This document shows positions 1 through 7,789 of a DNA stretch of 15,549 nt, in pieces. Positions within the stretch are counted from its first letter, which is position 1. Every line of letters starts with the position of its first letter. The DNA is taken from the NCBI GenBank assembly GCA_005773755.1, contig SXHE01000194.1, positions 1-15,549 on the forward strand, written 5' to 3'. Below the pieces are notes generated by a model, which was given only the letters and a program-made list of their open reading frames with translations, was not told the DNA's origin and did not search any database. The position numbers and the translations under genes are program-made. Origin of the DNA: Planctomycetia bacterium (GTDB lineage: Bacteria; Planctomycetota; Planctomycetia; Gemmatales; Gemmataceae).

Positions 1-1
1 C

Positions 2-352
2 AACGCCGCGCGCGAGGCGCTGTTCGCGCCCGCGGAGCAGCCGGTTCACGACCGCACCGCACTCGCGGTGGCGTACGCCGAAGCGCTCGGTTTCGCACCG
101 GGCGTCATCGCGCTGGGCCGGTTGGAGGAGCTGTTTCAGCGCGTCGGCCGCGTCACGGTTCACTGCTCGTCGAACTGCTACTACACGCTGCACCCGCTGC
201 GGCTCGTCGATACCGCCGTGAGATCGGTGGTCACGGACGAGTTCACTCTGGGCACGTCGGTGCGCGCGTGGCTGGACCAGGACGAGTTCCTGATCCGCAA
301 GCGCGTCCACCGCGACATGGCGACCCAACTGCGCGAGAGCGGTCTGGGGTGA
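2..352 (+). CDS. 3' end of an unrecognised protein (5' truncated by window edge)
   Basis: An open frame enters the window and ends at the TGA at 350-352, giving about 116 residues. A GTG at 68 could start a 94-residue protein, but the codons before it stay open and look protein-like (reading NAAREALFAPAEQPVHD), so I treat this as the C-terminal part of a longer gene. The visible part has a helical, Leu/Ala-rich first half, a Cys/Tyr patch (HCSSNCYYTLHPL) and a charged C-terminal helix ending in RESGLG. There is no signal peptide or membrane segment in what remains. I do not recognise the family and assign no function. The next gene starts 102 bp downstream on the same strand. Confidence 0.6.
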   Translation, partial: NAAREALFAPAEQPVHDRTALAVAYAEALGFAPGVIALGRLEELFQRVGRVTVHCSSNCYYTLHPLRLVDTAVRSVVTDEFTLGTSVRAWLDQDEFLIRKRVHRDMATQLRESGLG

Positions 353-418
353 ACGCGTCCGACCGAATCTGCCCACCGGCTACACCTGGGCACTGTACTG
401 GGCTAAACTGTGTGACAC

Positions 419-434
419 CGCCGTGGTGACGGCG
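419..434 (+). promoter_or_regulatory. small leader hairpin upstream of the HMA-like gene
   Basis: A 6-bp perfect inverted repeat (CGCCGT at 419-424, loop GGTG, ACGGCG at 429-434) lies 20 nt before the ATG at 455. Just upstream, TAAACT at about 404-409 resembles a -10 hexamer, which would put this dyad near the transcript start. It could be an operator or only a GC-rich chance palindrome. A purine stretch GAGG at 445-448, six bases before the ATG, is the likely ribosome binding site. Confidence 0.2.
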
Positions 435-454
435 TCCCGTACAGCGAGGCCCAG

Positions 455-1018
455 ATGCGCCGGTCCGTCTCTACCGCCCTCCTGCTCCTCTGCTGCTCCG
501 CCAACGCCCAACCGCCGAAGGCGGAACCGAAGCTTGAGCGCGTCACCTATCGTGTTACAGGGCTGTTCTCCCGCGAGCGCGAGAAGGACTTACGCGCCGG
601 CTTCGAGGCGCTCGCGCCCGACTTCAAGCTGATCGCGGTCAACTTCGACGAGGCCGAGCTGACCGTCGAGTTCGCCCCCGCGAAGCACTGGCCCGGCCAG
701 AAGCCGGAGCGCGTGGCCGAGTTGGTGAACGACAAGGTGCGCGGCGCGACGAACCACACGTTCGGCATCAAGCCGCGCCGCGACATCGCCCGCGACAAGC
801 TGCAACTGGTGACGATCCCCGCGGCCGGGTGCGACTGCAAGGGGTGCAACCTGGCGGCCTACGAAGCGGTCGCCGCCCTCGACGGCGTGTACTGGGCCAC
901 CGCCAGTTTCAAGGAAGGGAAGGTCACGGCGCTCGTCGACCCGGCGAAGGTCGATCGCGCGAAGCTCGAAGACGCGCTCCGCAAGAAGGGCGTCGATCTG
1001 GGGAAGCCGAAGAAGTGA
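455..1018 (+). CDS. exported heavy-metal-associated (HMA-like) domain protein
   Basis: 187 residues. The N-terminus (about 1-18, MRRSVSTALLLLCCSANA) is a Sec signal peptide with a plausible cut after ANA, so the protein is probably periplasmic. Residues about 117-181 match the HMA ferredoxin-like fold: a metal loop C126-D-C128-K-G-C131, then an A/V-rich helix, the LDGVYWATASFKEGKV strand pair, and DPAKVDRAKLEDALRKKGV. The usual GMTCxxC is replaced by CxCxxC. Residues about 28-78 resemble a second, cysteine-free copy of the same fold (VTYRVTGLFSREREKDLRAGF, then a DEAELTVEFAP strand). HMA domains bind soft metals such as Cu(I), Zn or Hg; a role in periplasmic metal binding or delivery is inferred, and the metal cannot be told. 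The start is chosen because GAGG at 445-448 precedes it and the signal peptide begins there. No P-type ATPase or efflux gene is adjacent. Confidence 0.8.
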   Translation: MRRSVSTALLLLCCSANAQPPKAEPKLERVTYRVTGLFSREREKDLRAGFEALAPDFKLIAVNFDEAELTVEFAPAKHWPGQKPERVAELVNDKVRGATNHTFGIKPRRDIARDKLQLVTIPAAGCDCKGCNLAAYEAVAALDGVYWATASFKEGKVTALVDPAKVDRAKLEDALRKKGVDLGKPKK

Positions 1019-1034
1019 CCGCGCCGGGCGCGGT
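1018..1034 (+). terminator. short GC stem-loop right after the HMA-like gene
   Basis: ACCGCG (1018-1023), loop CCGGG, CGCGGT (1029-1034) form a 6-bp GC-rich stem that begins on the last base of the stop codon. The sequence after it is not T-rich, so it does not look like a classical intrinsic terminator. It may protect the 3' end of the message, or may be chance in GC-rich DNA. Confidence 0.25.
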
Positions 1035-1123
1035 TCGTTGCTCGACACGTCGCACGCTTCCGCCCCGGTCCCGGATTGCTGCATCACTTTTCCGCGCGGC
1101 GGGCAATCAATACGGAACGGCCG

Positions 1124-1146
1124 GTTCGCGCGACGGGCGCGCGAAC
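1124..1146 (+). promoter_or_regulatory. perfect 9-bp inverted repeat in the leader of the sigma-WD40 gene
   Basis: GTTCGCGCG (1124-1132), loop ACGGG, CGCGCGAAC (1138-1146). It ends 30 nt before the ATG at 1177. The stem is perfect and stable, and could be a 5'-UTR hairpin or a dimeric operator controlling the regulator gene. It does not overlap the probable ribosome binding site ACGGGGG at 1164-1170. Confidence 0.35.
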
Positions 1147-1176
1147 GGGGCCGCTCGACTCTCACGGGGGCGTCGG

Positions 1177-4100
1177 ATGTCCGTTGCTGCCGTCCGCCGG
1201 ATGGTCAACCGGTTCGTGCCGGACCGCCCACCGACCGACGCCGAACTGGTCGCCGCGATCGCGCCCGCGTGTACGGAGCGCGAGGCCGCGTTCGCCGAAC
1301 TGGTCGCCCGCCACGGGCCGACCGTCCTCGGCGTGTGTCGGCGCGTGCTCGCCGACGCGCACGACGCGGAGGACGCCTTCCAAGCGGTGTTCCTTGTCCT
1401 CGCGCGAAAGGCGAAGTCGATCCGCCCGCCCGGTGCGGTGGGCGGCTGGCTGTACGGCGTCGCGGTGCGAACGGCCCGGAAAGCGAAGACGGCCGCCGCC
1501 CGGCGGCGGAGGCGCGAGATGATCGCAACGGTGGCGAACCCCGACCGCCAGTTCGGGGGTGCGGACGGCACCAGCACCGACCTTCAGCGCGCCGAACTGC
1601 GGGCGGCCATCGACGCCGAACTCGCGGCGCTGCCGGCCACGCACCGGGCCGCGGTCGTGCTGTGCGACCTGCACGGCAAGACACGGGCCGAAGCCGCCAC
1701 CGAACTGGATCGACCAGACGGCACGGTCGCGGCGTGGCTGGCGCGCGGGCGCAAGGCGCTGGCGGCACGGCTCGCGCGGCGCGGGATCGCGCTGCCCTCC
1801 GCGGGGCTGGTCGCGGTCGTCGCCCCTTCAACGGTGTCCGCCGAACTCGCCTCGTCAGCCCTCGCCACCTTCCTCGGCCGCGGGGCAACTGCCGTCGTCA
1901 CACTCGCGGAAAGCGTAACGCGCGGATTCACCACCGGTTCGACCAAACTGAGCGCGGTTCTGGCGACGGCCGGCGCGCTGCTGCTCGCGGTCGCGACCGC
2001 CGCCGCGTGGCAGCCGCGCGAAGCGAAGCCGGAAGAGCCGACCGCGCCGACCAGCCCGATCGCCGCGCCCGCTCCGAAACCGGAGTCGAAGATGACCGGC
2101 TTCAGCGACCACAAGGGCTACGTCTACGCGGTGTCCTACGCCCCCGGTAGCAAGTCGTTCCTTTCAGTCGGCAACGGCTCCGCGAACGTGTGGGACGTGG
2201 ACACGCGGAAGAAGCTGTTCACCGTAGACGCCGAGTTCGCGCAGTTCGCCGCCGACGGCAAATCCCTGTTCCTGTTCACGAAGGCCGACTTCCTGATCGC
2301 GGACCCGGCGACCGGCAAGGCGATGCGGAAGTTCGCGCGGGGCGCGCCGAAGCCGGTGGTCGGCGGGCGCTGGGCGACCTGTTCCGAGGACGGCGAGGCG
2401 CGGGTTGAGTTTGACGGCGTGAGTCACACGATCACCAACTACCCAATCGGGGGTCTGACGCCGCCACTCAAGGACCAGCAAAAGGGGATCGCGTTCAGCG
2501 CAGCGGTCCCGGCTTACGGGCGCGGTGGGGCGTTCGCGCCCGGCGGGATCACGCGGTTCGCTGGCATCCACCGCGCGACGACCGACCACAAGGAAACGGC
2601 GTGCCTCACCGTTTGGCAGCTCCACGAGGGCCATCGCATCGGGACCATCTCGCGCACGAACCAGGGGGTTCAGGCGTTCGCGTGGTCGCCCGACGGTAAG
2701 CAGATCGCCGTCGCGTACAACGACAGCGTTCGCGTCTACTCAACGAACCCGAAGGTGCTCGGCGGCCTCGACGAGCGGGGCGACGAGAAAGGCCCGTTCC
2801 GGCGCGATGGCACGTTCGACGTGGCCGGCACGACCGCTGTTGCATGGTCAAAGGACGGGAAGCAGCTCGCGGTCGCGGTGCAGGAGAGCGCCAGCGCCTC
2901 CGTCGACAACGGGATGGGCGCGGCCACGACCGTCGAGGTTGCGCGAACGATTGCGGTTCTGTTGCTCGACGCGGCGACGGGTAAGGAACTGCGGCGGATC
3001 GAGGGCTTCCCCGACAACCTGCCCATCGTGTCCCTCGCCTTCCGGCCGGACGGCAAGCAGCTCGTCACAGGGGCCGGGTTCTTCCCCAACGACGGCCCGG
3101 CGTCGAACGGGCCGCAGCCGGCGAAGGACGCGCCCGGCCTGCGCGTCATCCCGCTCGACGAGCCGAAGAAGCCGGCGAGCGCTTGGAAGGAAACGTCCGT
3201 TGTCGACCTGACCGGCTGGCTCGGCGGCTCGGTCGATTTCGCGCTAGACGGCAAGACGGTCTTCGTCGGCGGCACCGACGGTAACGTTCACGCCTACGAC
3301 GCGGGCACGCGCAAGAAGCTATGGGAGTACAAGAGCGGCGGCGCGTTCGCCGGCCTCGCGGTCGGCGGCGAGAAGATGCTCGCCACGATCACCCACACCG
3401 ACCTCGCGGTCACGGCGAAGGGCGGCGTCGTGCTGATCGACCCGGCGACGGGCAAGGTGCGCGAGACGCTGACCGAGAAGGGCGTCGATCCGGTCGCGGT
3501 CGCGTGGTTCCCCGGCCGGCGCGTGCCCAACATGGCGACCGGCGAGCTGATCGCTACCGACCGCAAGCTGATGTTCGGCACCGCGACTGGGTACACCGCG
3601 AAGCGCTGGGGTGAGGGGCCGAAGGTGAAGCTGGCCGACACCCTCGCGACCGTGAGCCTGAGAAACGTCGCGGACAACAAGAAGCCGGCCGACGAGTACG
3701 CCGTGCCGCTGGCAATCGGCGGCGGCGGGCGCGGCGCGATCGTCACCGGGCCGGTCGATCCGAAGACCGGAAAGAACATCCTGTGGATGTGGGGGGCCGG
3801 GGGCGGCGCGGAGAACACGCGCCTGGACGGACACAAGGCCGCGGTCGTGTCCGCCGCGTGGTCCGCGAACGACGAGACGGCCGTGACCGGCGACGCCGAC
3901 GGCCTCGTCATCATCTGGGAGGTTCCCGCGTACAAGGAGACGGCGCGGTTGAACCTGGGCGGGCGGGTCGCGGCGCTGGCCTTCACCGGCGACGGGAAAA
4001 CGGTCGCCGCAGCGGTGATCGGGATTCCGGGCGAGATGAGCGAGCCGCACTACCGCGAGGAAGTGTTCGTGTGGGCCGCGGGAGCGAAGAAGAAGCCGGA

Positions 4101-6339
4101 GCCGATTTCGTCGCACGCGGCCGGCGGACGATTCAAGGGGTTCGCGTCGGTCGCGTTCGCCCCGGACGGCAAGACGCTGGTGTCCGCGTTCGCGAACTCC
4201 TCACACCTCGCGAACCTGGGCGATCTGGTCGGCAAGGTGCGCCTGTTCGCGCTGCCGCCGGACAAGCCCGCGCCGGCGGCGAAGACCGTGAGCGACGTGA
4301 GTTTCAGCCTGGACGGAACGAAGCACCTCGTGGTGTCCGACGGCAGGGCCGAAGTGTTCGACACCGCGACCGGCAAGCGCCTGTTCTTCATCGACGCCGA
4401 GACCGCGCGGTTCAGCGCCGACGGCGCGAAACTGTTCGTCCTGAACGACCAGATTCACGAGTGCGACACCCGCACCGGCAAGATCACCAAGACGCACGCG
4501 CGGCCGAAGACCAAGTGGATGGCGCACCGGGCCGCGTTCGCACCGGACGGCAAGCGGCTCGTCGCACACTTCGGGCTGCACGCTGGCGTCTACGACGTGG
4601 CGACCGGCAAGGAAGGGCCGAAGCTGCTGCAGCAGTTCGAGACGGCCGGGTGGCTGCAAGGCAGCGCCGCTCAATCGGTGGCCTTCTCTGCCGACGGGAA
4701 GTACGTCATCGCGCTGGGAGTGAAGATCACCGAGGGCGGCCAGATGGGGGCGGTCGTCTGGGACGCCGAAACCGGCAAGTGGCTGGGAAACTACTCGCCG
4801 GGCGCGGGCGACACGATCCGCGCCGTCGCGCTGACCCCAACCGGCGGGCACATCGCGGTCGCGCTCAAGGACCGCATCGCGGTGTATGCGACCGGCAAAT
4901 TCTCGGAACCAACAATGTGGAAAACCGACGCCCCGGTCACGGCGCTGGCGTACTCGGCCGACGGCAAGCGGCTCGCGGTCGGCGTGCGCGAGTCGAACGG
5001 CGACCGCTGGTGGGCCGACGTGCGCCCCGCGTACAACGGTGCGGTGCGCGTGTACGAGGTGCTCGGCGGCAAGGAGCTGCGCACGCTCCGCGGCTTCAAG
5101 CGCGATTCCGTGCTCTTGCTTCGAGGGGAGGCAAAGGAGCCGACCGAGGAAGACTTCCGCGGGCACCGTGGCACCTGGATCGACCCGCTGGTGAGCGCGC
5201 TCGCGTTCTCGGCCGACGGGAAGAAACTGCTCGCCGGCAGCGGGTTCCCGCCGGACGATGTGGTGCCGGCCGGCATCACGAAGGGCGGCGAGGTGAAGCT
5301 GTTCGACCTGACCGCGCCGGCGAAGCCCGCCCCCGCCGGGCGGCAGTGGACCGACGCGGCCACCGTCGCCGACCACAAGGGGCTGGTGAACGGCGTCACG
5401 GTCGCGCCCGACGGCACGCGCTTCGCCGCCGCGACCGAGAACGGCGTCTTCTGCTGGGACGCCACGACCCGGAAGTTGCTCTGGACGCACAAGCTGAAGG
5501 AGCCGGACACGTTCGCGCTCGCGTACTCGCCCGATGGCAAGCACCTGTGCGTCGCGACCAAGTTCGACGTAATGCGGCTGAGTGCGAAGACCGGCGAGCC
5601 GGACCCGTGGACCGACGACAACGCCATCTGGTTCGGCAAAGTAGGCGGGCTGGCGTACCACCCGGACGGCACGCGGCTGGCCGCGAGCGACGGCTACGTC
5701 ACCCGCGTCCGTGAACTCGGCGGCAAAGGCACCGAGGTGCGGATCGGAAAACATCTGAAGGGGGGCGCTGGCGTACGGCCGGCGAGCGTGGCGTGGTCGA
5801 AGGACGGCAAGAGGCTCGCGCTCGTTCACGAAACACAGGACGGCGACAAGTACGCGGTCACGCTCTGGGATGTCGATTCGAAGGAACAGACAACGAAGCT
5901 GCTGAGCGGGCACCCCCACCCCGTCACCGCGGTCGCGTGGACGGCCGACGGCAAGGCGGTCGCCAGCGGCGACGAGAAGGGCACGGTGATTCTGTGGGAC
6001 GCCGCGACCGGCCGCGAGCTGTGGCGTCGCACGTTCCGCGGGCGCGACGACACCGACGGCCGCATCAACGCGCTGGCGCTGGCACCGACCGACAACACGG
6101 TCGCGGTCGCGGTGTCGATGGGGTCGGGCAAAGGACCGGAGCGCGTGGTGCTGCTCGCCGGCACCGACGGCAAGGACGTGGAACACCTGATGGGCGCGTG
6201 GTCGCTGGCCGTCACGTCGGTGGCGTGGGCGAAGGACGGCACGCGCCTCGTGACCGCGTGCGGGTCGTATCTGAGCAAGCCGCTCGACCAAGACGAGAAG
6301 TTCGTGGGCGAAGTCGTGGTCTGGGAACGCAAGCCATAA
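1177..6339 (+). CDS. ECF sigma factor fused through a membrane segment to tandemly duplicated WD40 propellers
   Basis: 1720 residues; typical ECF sigma factors are about 200. Residues 37-104 are sigma region 2, with the hallmark DAEDAFQAVFLVLARKA (63-79) and GGWLYGVAVRTARKAK (89-104). Residues 139-203 are region 4 (ALPATHRAAVVLCDLHGKT, then DRPDGTVAAWLARGRKAL, the helix-turn-helix). Residues about 257-277 (TKLSAVLATAGALLLAVATAA) form one hydrophobic membrane helix, followed by a Pro/Ala/Glu linker. From about 306 to the end come more than 20 WD40-type blades (repeated xPDGKxLAxG and VxxWD signatures), which would lie outside the cytoplasm if the helix spans the membrane. Sigma-WD40 fusions are known in planctomycetes (ECF01-Gob type, Gemmata). 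The propellers probably sense a ligand or partner and control the sigma domain in cis, since no anti-sigma gene is adjacent; that is inference. ATG 1177 is chosen for ACGGGGG at 1164-1170; ATG 1201 is an alternative. The frame is open back to 829, but that part lies inside the HMA gene. Confidence 0.9.
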   Translation: MSVAAVRRMVNRFVPDRPPTDAELVAAIAPACTEREAAFAELVARHGPTVLGVCRRVLADAHDAEDAFQAVFLVLARKAKSIRPPGAVGGWLYGVAVRTARKAKTAAARRRRREMIATVANPDRQFGGADGTSTDLQRAELRAAIDAELAALPATHRAAVVLCDLHGKTRAEAATELDRPDGTVAAWLARGRKALAARLARRGIALPSAGLVAVVAPSTVSAELASSALATFLGRGATAVVTLAESVTRGFTTGSTKLSAVLATAGALLLAVATAAAWQPREAKPEEPTAPTSPIAAPAPKPESKMTGFSDHKGYVYAVSYAPGSKSFLSVGNGSANVWDVDTRKKLFTVDAEFAQFAADGKSLFLFTKADFLIADPATGKAMRKFARGAPKPVVGGRWATCSEDGEARVEFDGVSHTITNYPIGGLTPPLKDQQKGIAFSAAVPAYGRGGAFAPGGITRFAGIHRATTDHKETACLTVWQLHEGHRIGTISRTNQGVQAFAWSPDGKQIAVAYNDSVRVYSTNPKVLGGLDERGDEKGPFRRDGTFDVAGTTAVAWSKDGKQLAVAVQESASASVDNGMGAATTVEVARTIAVLLLDAATGKELRRIEGFPDNLPIVSLAFRPDGKQLVTGAGFFPNDGPASNGPQPAKDAPGLRVIPLDEPKKPASAWKETSVVDLTGWLGGSVDFALDGKTVFVGGTDGNVHAYDAGTRKKLWEYKSGGAFAGLAVGGEKMLATITHTDLAVTAKGGVVLIDPATGKVRETLTEKGVDPVAVAWFPGRRVPNMATGELIATDRKLMFGTATGYTAKRWGEGPKVKLADTLATVSLRNVADNKKPADEYAVPLAIGGGGRGAIVTGPVDPKTGKNILWMWGAGGGAENTRLDGHKAAVVSAAWSANDETAVTGDADGLVIIWEVPAYKETARLNLGGRVAALAFTGDGKTVAAAVIGIPGEMSEPHYREEVFVWAAGAKKKPEPISSHAAGGRFKGFASVAFAPDGKTLVSAFANSSHLANLGDLVGKVRLFALPPDKPAPAAKTVSDVSFSLDGTKHLVVSDGRAEVFDTATGKRLFFIDAETARFSADGAKLFVLNDQIHECDTRTGKITKTHARPKTKWMAHRAAFAPDGKRLVAHFGLHAGVYDVATGKEGPKLLQQFETAGWLQGSAAQSVAFSADGKYVIALGVKITEGGQMGAVVWDAETGKWLGNYSPGAGDTIRAVALTPTGGHIAVALKDRIAVYATGKFSEPTMWKTDAPVTALAYSADGKRLAVGVRESNGDRWWADVRPAYNGAVRVYEVLGGKELRTLRGFKRDSVLLLRGEAKEPTEEDFRGHRGTWIDPLVSALAFSADGKKLLAGSGFPPDDVVPAGITKGGEVKLFDLTAPAKPAPAGRQWTDAATVADHKGLVNGVTVAPDGTRFAAATENGVFCWDATTRKLLWTHKLKEPDTFALAYSPDGKHLCVATKFDVMRLSAKTGEPDPWTDDNAIWFGKVGGLAYHPDGTRLAASDGYVTRVRELGGKGTEVRIGKHLKGGAGVRPASVAWSKDGKRLALVHETQDGDKYAVTLWDVDSKEQTTKLLSGHPHPVTAVAWTADGKAVASGDEKGTVILWDAATGRELWRRTFRGRDDTDGRINALALAPTDNTVAVAVSMGSGKGPERVVLLAGTDGKDVEHLMGAWSLAVTSVAWAKDGTRLVTACGSYLSKPLDQDEKFVGEVVVWERKP
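2092..4281 (+). repeat. copy A of a ~700-residue internal duplication in the WD40 region
   Basis: Residues about 306-1035 of the sigma-WD40 protein. Landmarks recur in the same order in copy B: LFTVDAEFAQFAADGKSLF (from 347), KELRRIEGF (603-611), VTGAGFFPND (630-639), GNVHAYDAGTRKKLW (702-716) and VIIWEV (911-916). The offset to the partner landmark is 693-722 residues each time. This fits an old tandem duplication of a whole set of propeller blades rather than chance WD40 similarity. Confidence 0.65.
4282..6336 (+). repeat. copy B of the internal WD40 duplication
   Basis: Residues about 1036-1720. Matching landmarks: LFFIDAETARFSADGAKLF (from 1069), KELRTLRGF (1299-1307), LAGSGFPPDD (1352-1361), NGVFCWDATTRKLLW (1422-1436) and VILWDA (1604-1609). 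The copy ends at the C-terminus in a blade reading VGEVVVWERKP. Similarity is clear in protein but moderate, so the duplication is old. Confidence 0.65.
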
Positions 6340-6347
6340 GCGCGCGA

Positions 6348-7571
6348 TCAGAACTCGACCGGGAGCGTGTGGAACCCGCGGAACACGAGGCTCTCGCACC
6401 GGCGGCGCGGCGGCTCCGCGGCCGGGCGCAAGTTCGGCATCCGCTTCGCCAGCGCCGCGATCCCGATCGCCAGTTCGCGCCGGGCCAATCCCGCGCCCAG
6501 GCACACGTGCGGCCCGACCGCGAAGCTCAGGTGCTCGTTGGGCGAACGCGCGATGTCGAACGTGTCCGGGTTCGGGAACGCGGCCGGGTCGCGGTTGCCC
6601 GCCGCCAACCCCACATACACCACGTCGCCCGGCTTGATCGTCTTGTCGCCGATCCGCGTTTCCTTGATCGCGATGCGGTGGGTGAACGGCGCGGCCGGGT
6701 CGTACCGGATCGCTTCTTCCACCGCCGTCGCGATGCGCGTCGGGTCGTCGCGCAGTTTCTTCCACTGCTCCGGGTGCTGAAGGAACGCACTCAGGGCGTT
6801 ACCCATCTGGTCGATGGTCGTGACGTGCCCGGCGATCAGGATGAGGATACACTGCGCGGACACTTCCTCCGCGCTCAACTTCCCTTCGGCTTGCCCCGCG
6901 AGCAAGAGACTCACGAGGTCGTGGCCGGGCGCGGGGCGGCGCTTCTCGATCAGCCGCAGGAAGTAGTCTTCGAGGGCGAGCATCCCGTCGTTGGCGGCGC
7001 GGCCGTCGGTGGCCGGGTCGCCGTGCGTGCCGCCGAAGAACTTCGCCACGTCGTCGGACCACGTCTGAAACAGATCGCGGTCCGACGCCGGGATGCCAAA
7101 CAGTTCCGCGATGGCGACCGCCGGCAGCGGTTGGGCGAAGTCCGCGATGGCGTCCATCTGGCCCTTCGCCTGCACCTTATCGAGCAGATCGTTCACAACA
7201 CCCTCGACCATCGGCCGGGCGCGCTCCATCACCGACGGCGTGAACCCGCGGTTGCCGAGCACGCGCAGCCGGTGGTGTTCGGCCCCGTCGCGGAACAACA
7301 TCTGCTGCTTGCACACGCGCTCGAAGTCCTTCGCGATAGCCGGGTCGCTGTGGCGCAGCTGGTACTGCACGATCAGCGCCAGCCGCTGGCTTGTGAGCGC
7401 CGGGTCGCGCAGCGCCGCCACCGCATCGGCATAGCGGGTCGTCACCCAGCCGTTGAGCTGCGGTGCCCAGTGGACCGGGTCTTCGGCCCGCACTCGTGCG
7501 AGCAGCGGGTACAACGCGGTGAGAGAATCGAGGTCGGCGAAGTCGAACCGCGGAGAGGGGATATCCGGCAT
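6348..7571 (-). CDS. cytochrome P450, soluble bacterial type
   Basis: 407 residues, the normal length for a soluble class I bacterial P450, with no signal peptide or membrane anchor. Visible motifs: C-helix HHRLR (99-103); I-helix oxygen groove AGHVTT (247-252); ExxR as E286-A-I-R289; heme loop FAVGPHVCLGAGLAR (350-364) with C357 as thiolate ligand and H355 contacting the heme. The family inserts one oxygen atom into an organic substrate using electrons from a ferredoxin/reductase pair; neither partner is encoded nearby and the substrate cannot be predicted. Oddly, the acidic residue that usually precedes the I-helix threonines (AGxETT/AGxDTT) is Val250. The start is supported by GGAG (complement of 7577-7580) five bases before the ATG. 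The stop lies 8 bp from the stop of the convergent sigma-WD40 gene. The gene diverges from the 7790 WD40 gene across 218 bp. Confidence 0.95.
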   Translation of the reverse strand: MPDIPSPRFDFADLDSLTALYPLLARVRAEDPVHWAPQLNGWVTTRYADAVAALRDPALTSQRLALIVQYQLRHSDPAIAKDFERVCKQQMLFRDGAEHHRLRVLGNRGFTPSVMERARPMVEGVVNDLLDKVQAKGQMDAIADFAQPLPAVAIAELFGIPASDRDLFQTWSDDVAKFFGGTHGDPATDGRAANDGMLALEDYFLRLIEKRRPAPGHDLVSLLLAGQAEGKLSAEEVSAQCILILIAGHVTTIDQMGNALSAFLQHPEQWKKLRDDPTRIATAVEEAIRYDPAAPFTHRIAIKETRIGDKTIKPGDVVYVGLAAGNRDPAAFPNPDTFDIARSPNEHLSFAVGPHVCLGAGLARRELAIGIAALAKRMPNLRPAAEPPRRRCESLVFRGFHTLPVEF

Positions 7572-7696
7572 GAGCGCTCCAGAATGAGGGAGAGGACGGG
7601 AGTTGTGTTCGACCGAACCGCGCCAGCGGAGTCAGAGAAATCGTACAGCTCGCGAAGCCCGCCGGCACTTGCGGCTTCGCTGCGGCGCGATACGAA

Positions 7697-7711
7697 GTCG
7701 CGCATATCATA
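7697..7711 (-). promoter_or_regulatory. candidate -10 region for the P450 gene
   Basis: On the minus strand the sequence reads TATGATATGCGCGAC, whose TATGAT matches the sigma-70 -10 consensus at 5 of 6 positions. It lies about 126 nt upstream of the P450 start, in an A/T-richer patch of an otherwise GC-rich spacer. No convincing -35 is visible at 16-18 bp. Twelve of 14 bases from ATGATATG onward recur upstream of the beta-lactamase-like gene. Confidence 0.25.
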
Positions 7712-7789
7712 ACAATTCGGGCGTGAGCCGCGGCCCGGTTCGGCGTCTACTCCCTATACGGTTGCGACGGCACAAGCGAGGGCGGAGTC

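Noticed and set aside
1114..1140. GGAAC at 1114-1118 as the -35 of an ECF-type autoregulated promoter for the sigma-WD40 gene
   Set aside because: No matching -10 (CGTC-like) is found at 15-17 bp, and GGAAC is common in this base composition.
829..1176. N-terminal extension of the sigma-WD40 frame back to 829
   Set aside because: It overlaps the HMA-like gene in another frame, is Arg/Gly-rich and does not resemble a sigma N-terminus; the ATG at 1177 has a ribosome-binding-like sequence before it.
4201..6765. 854-codon open frame on the minus strand opposite the sigma-WD40 gene and the P450 start region
   Set aside because: It is extremely rich in Arg, Ala, Gly and His, has no family motif, and crosses two well-supported genes. 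Long antisense frames are expected in GC-rich DNA with strong codon bias.
5793..7712. 639-codon plus-strand frame covering the end of the sigma-WD40 gene and all of the P450
   Set aside because: It runs out of frame through one gene and antisense through the other, with low-complexity Arg-rich composition.
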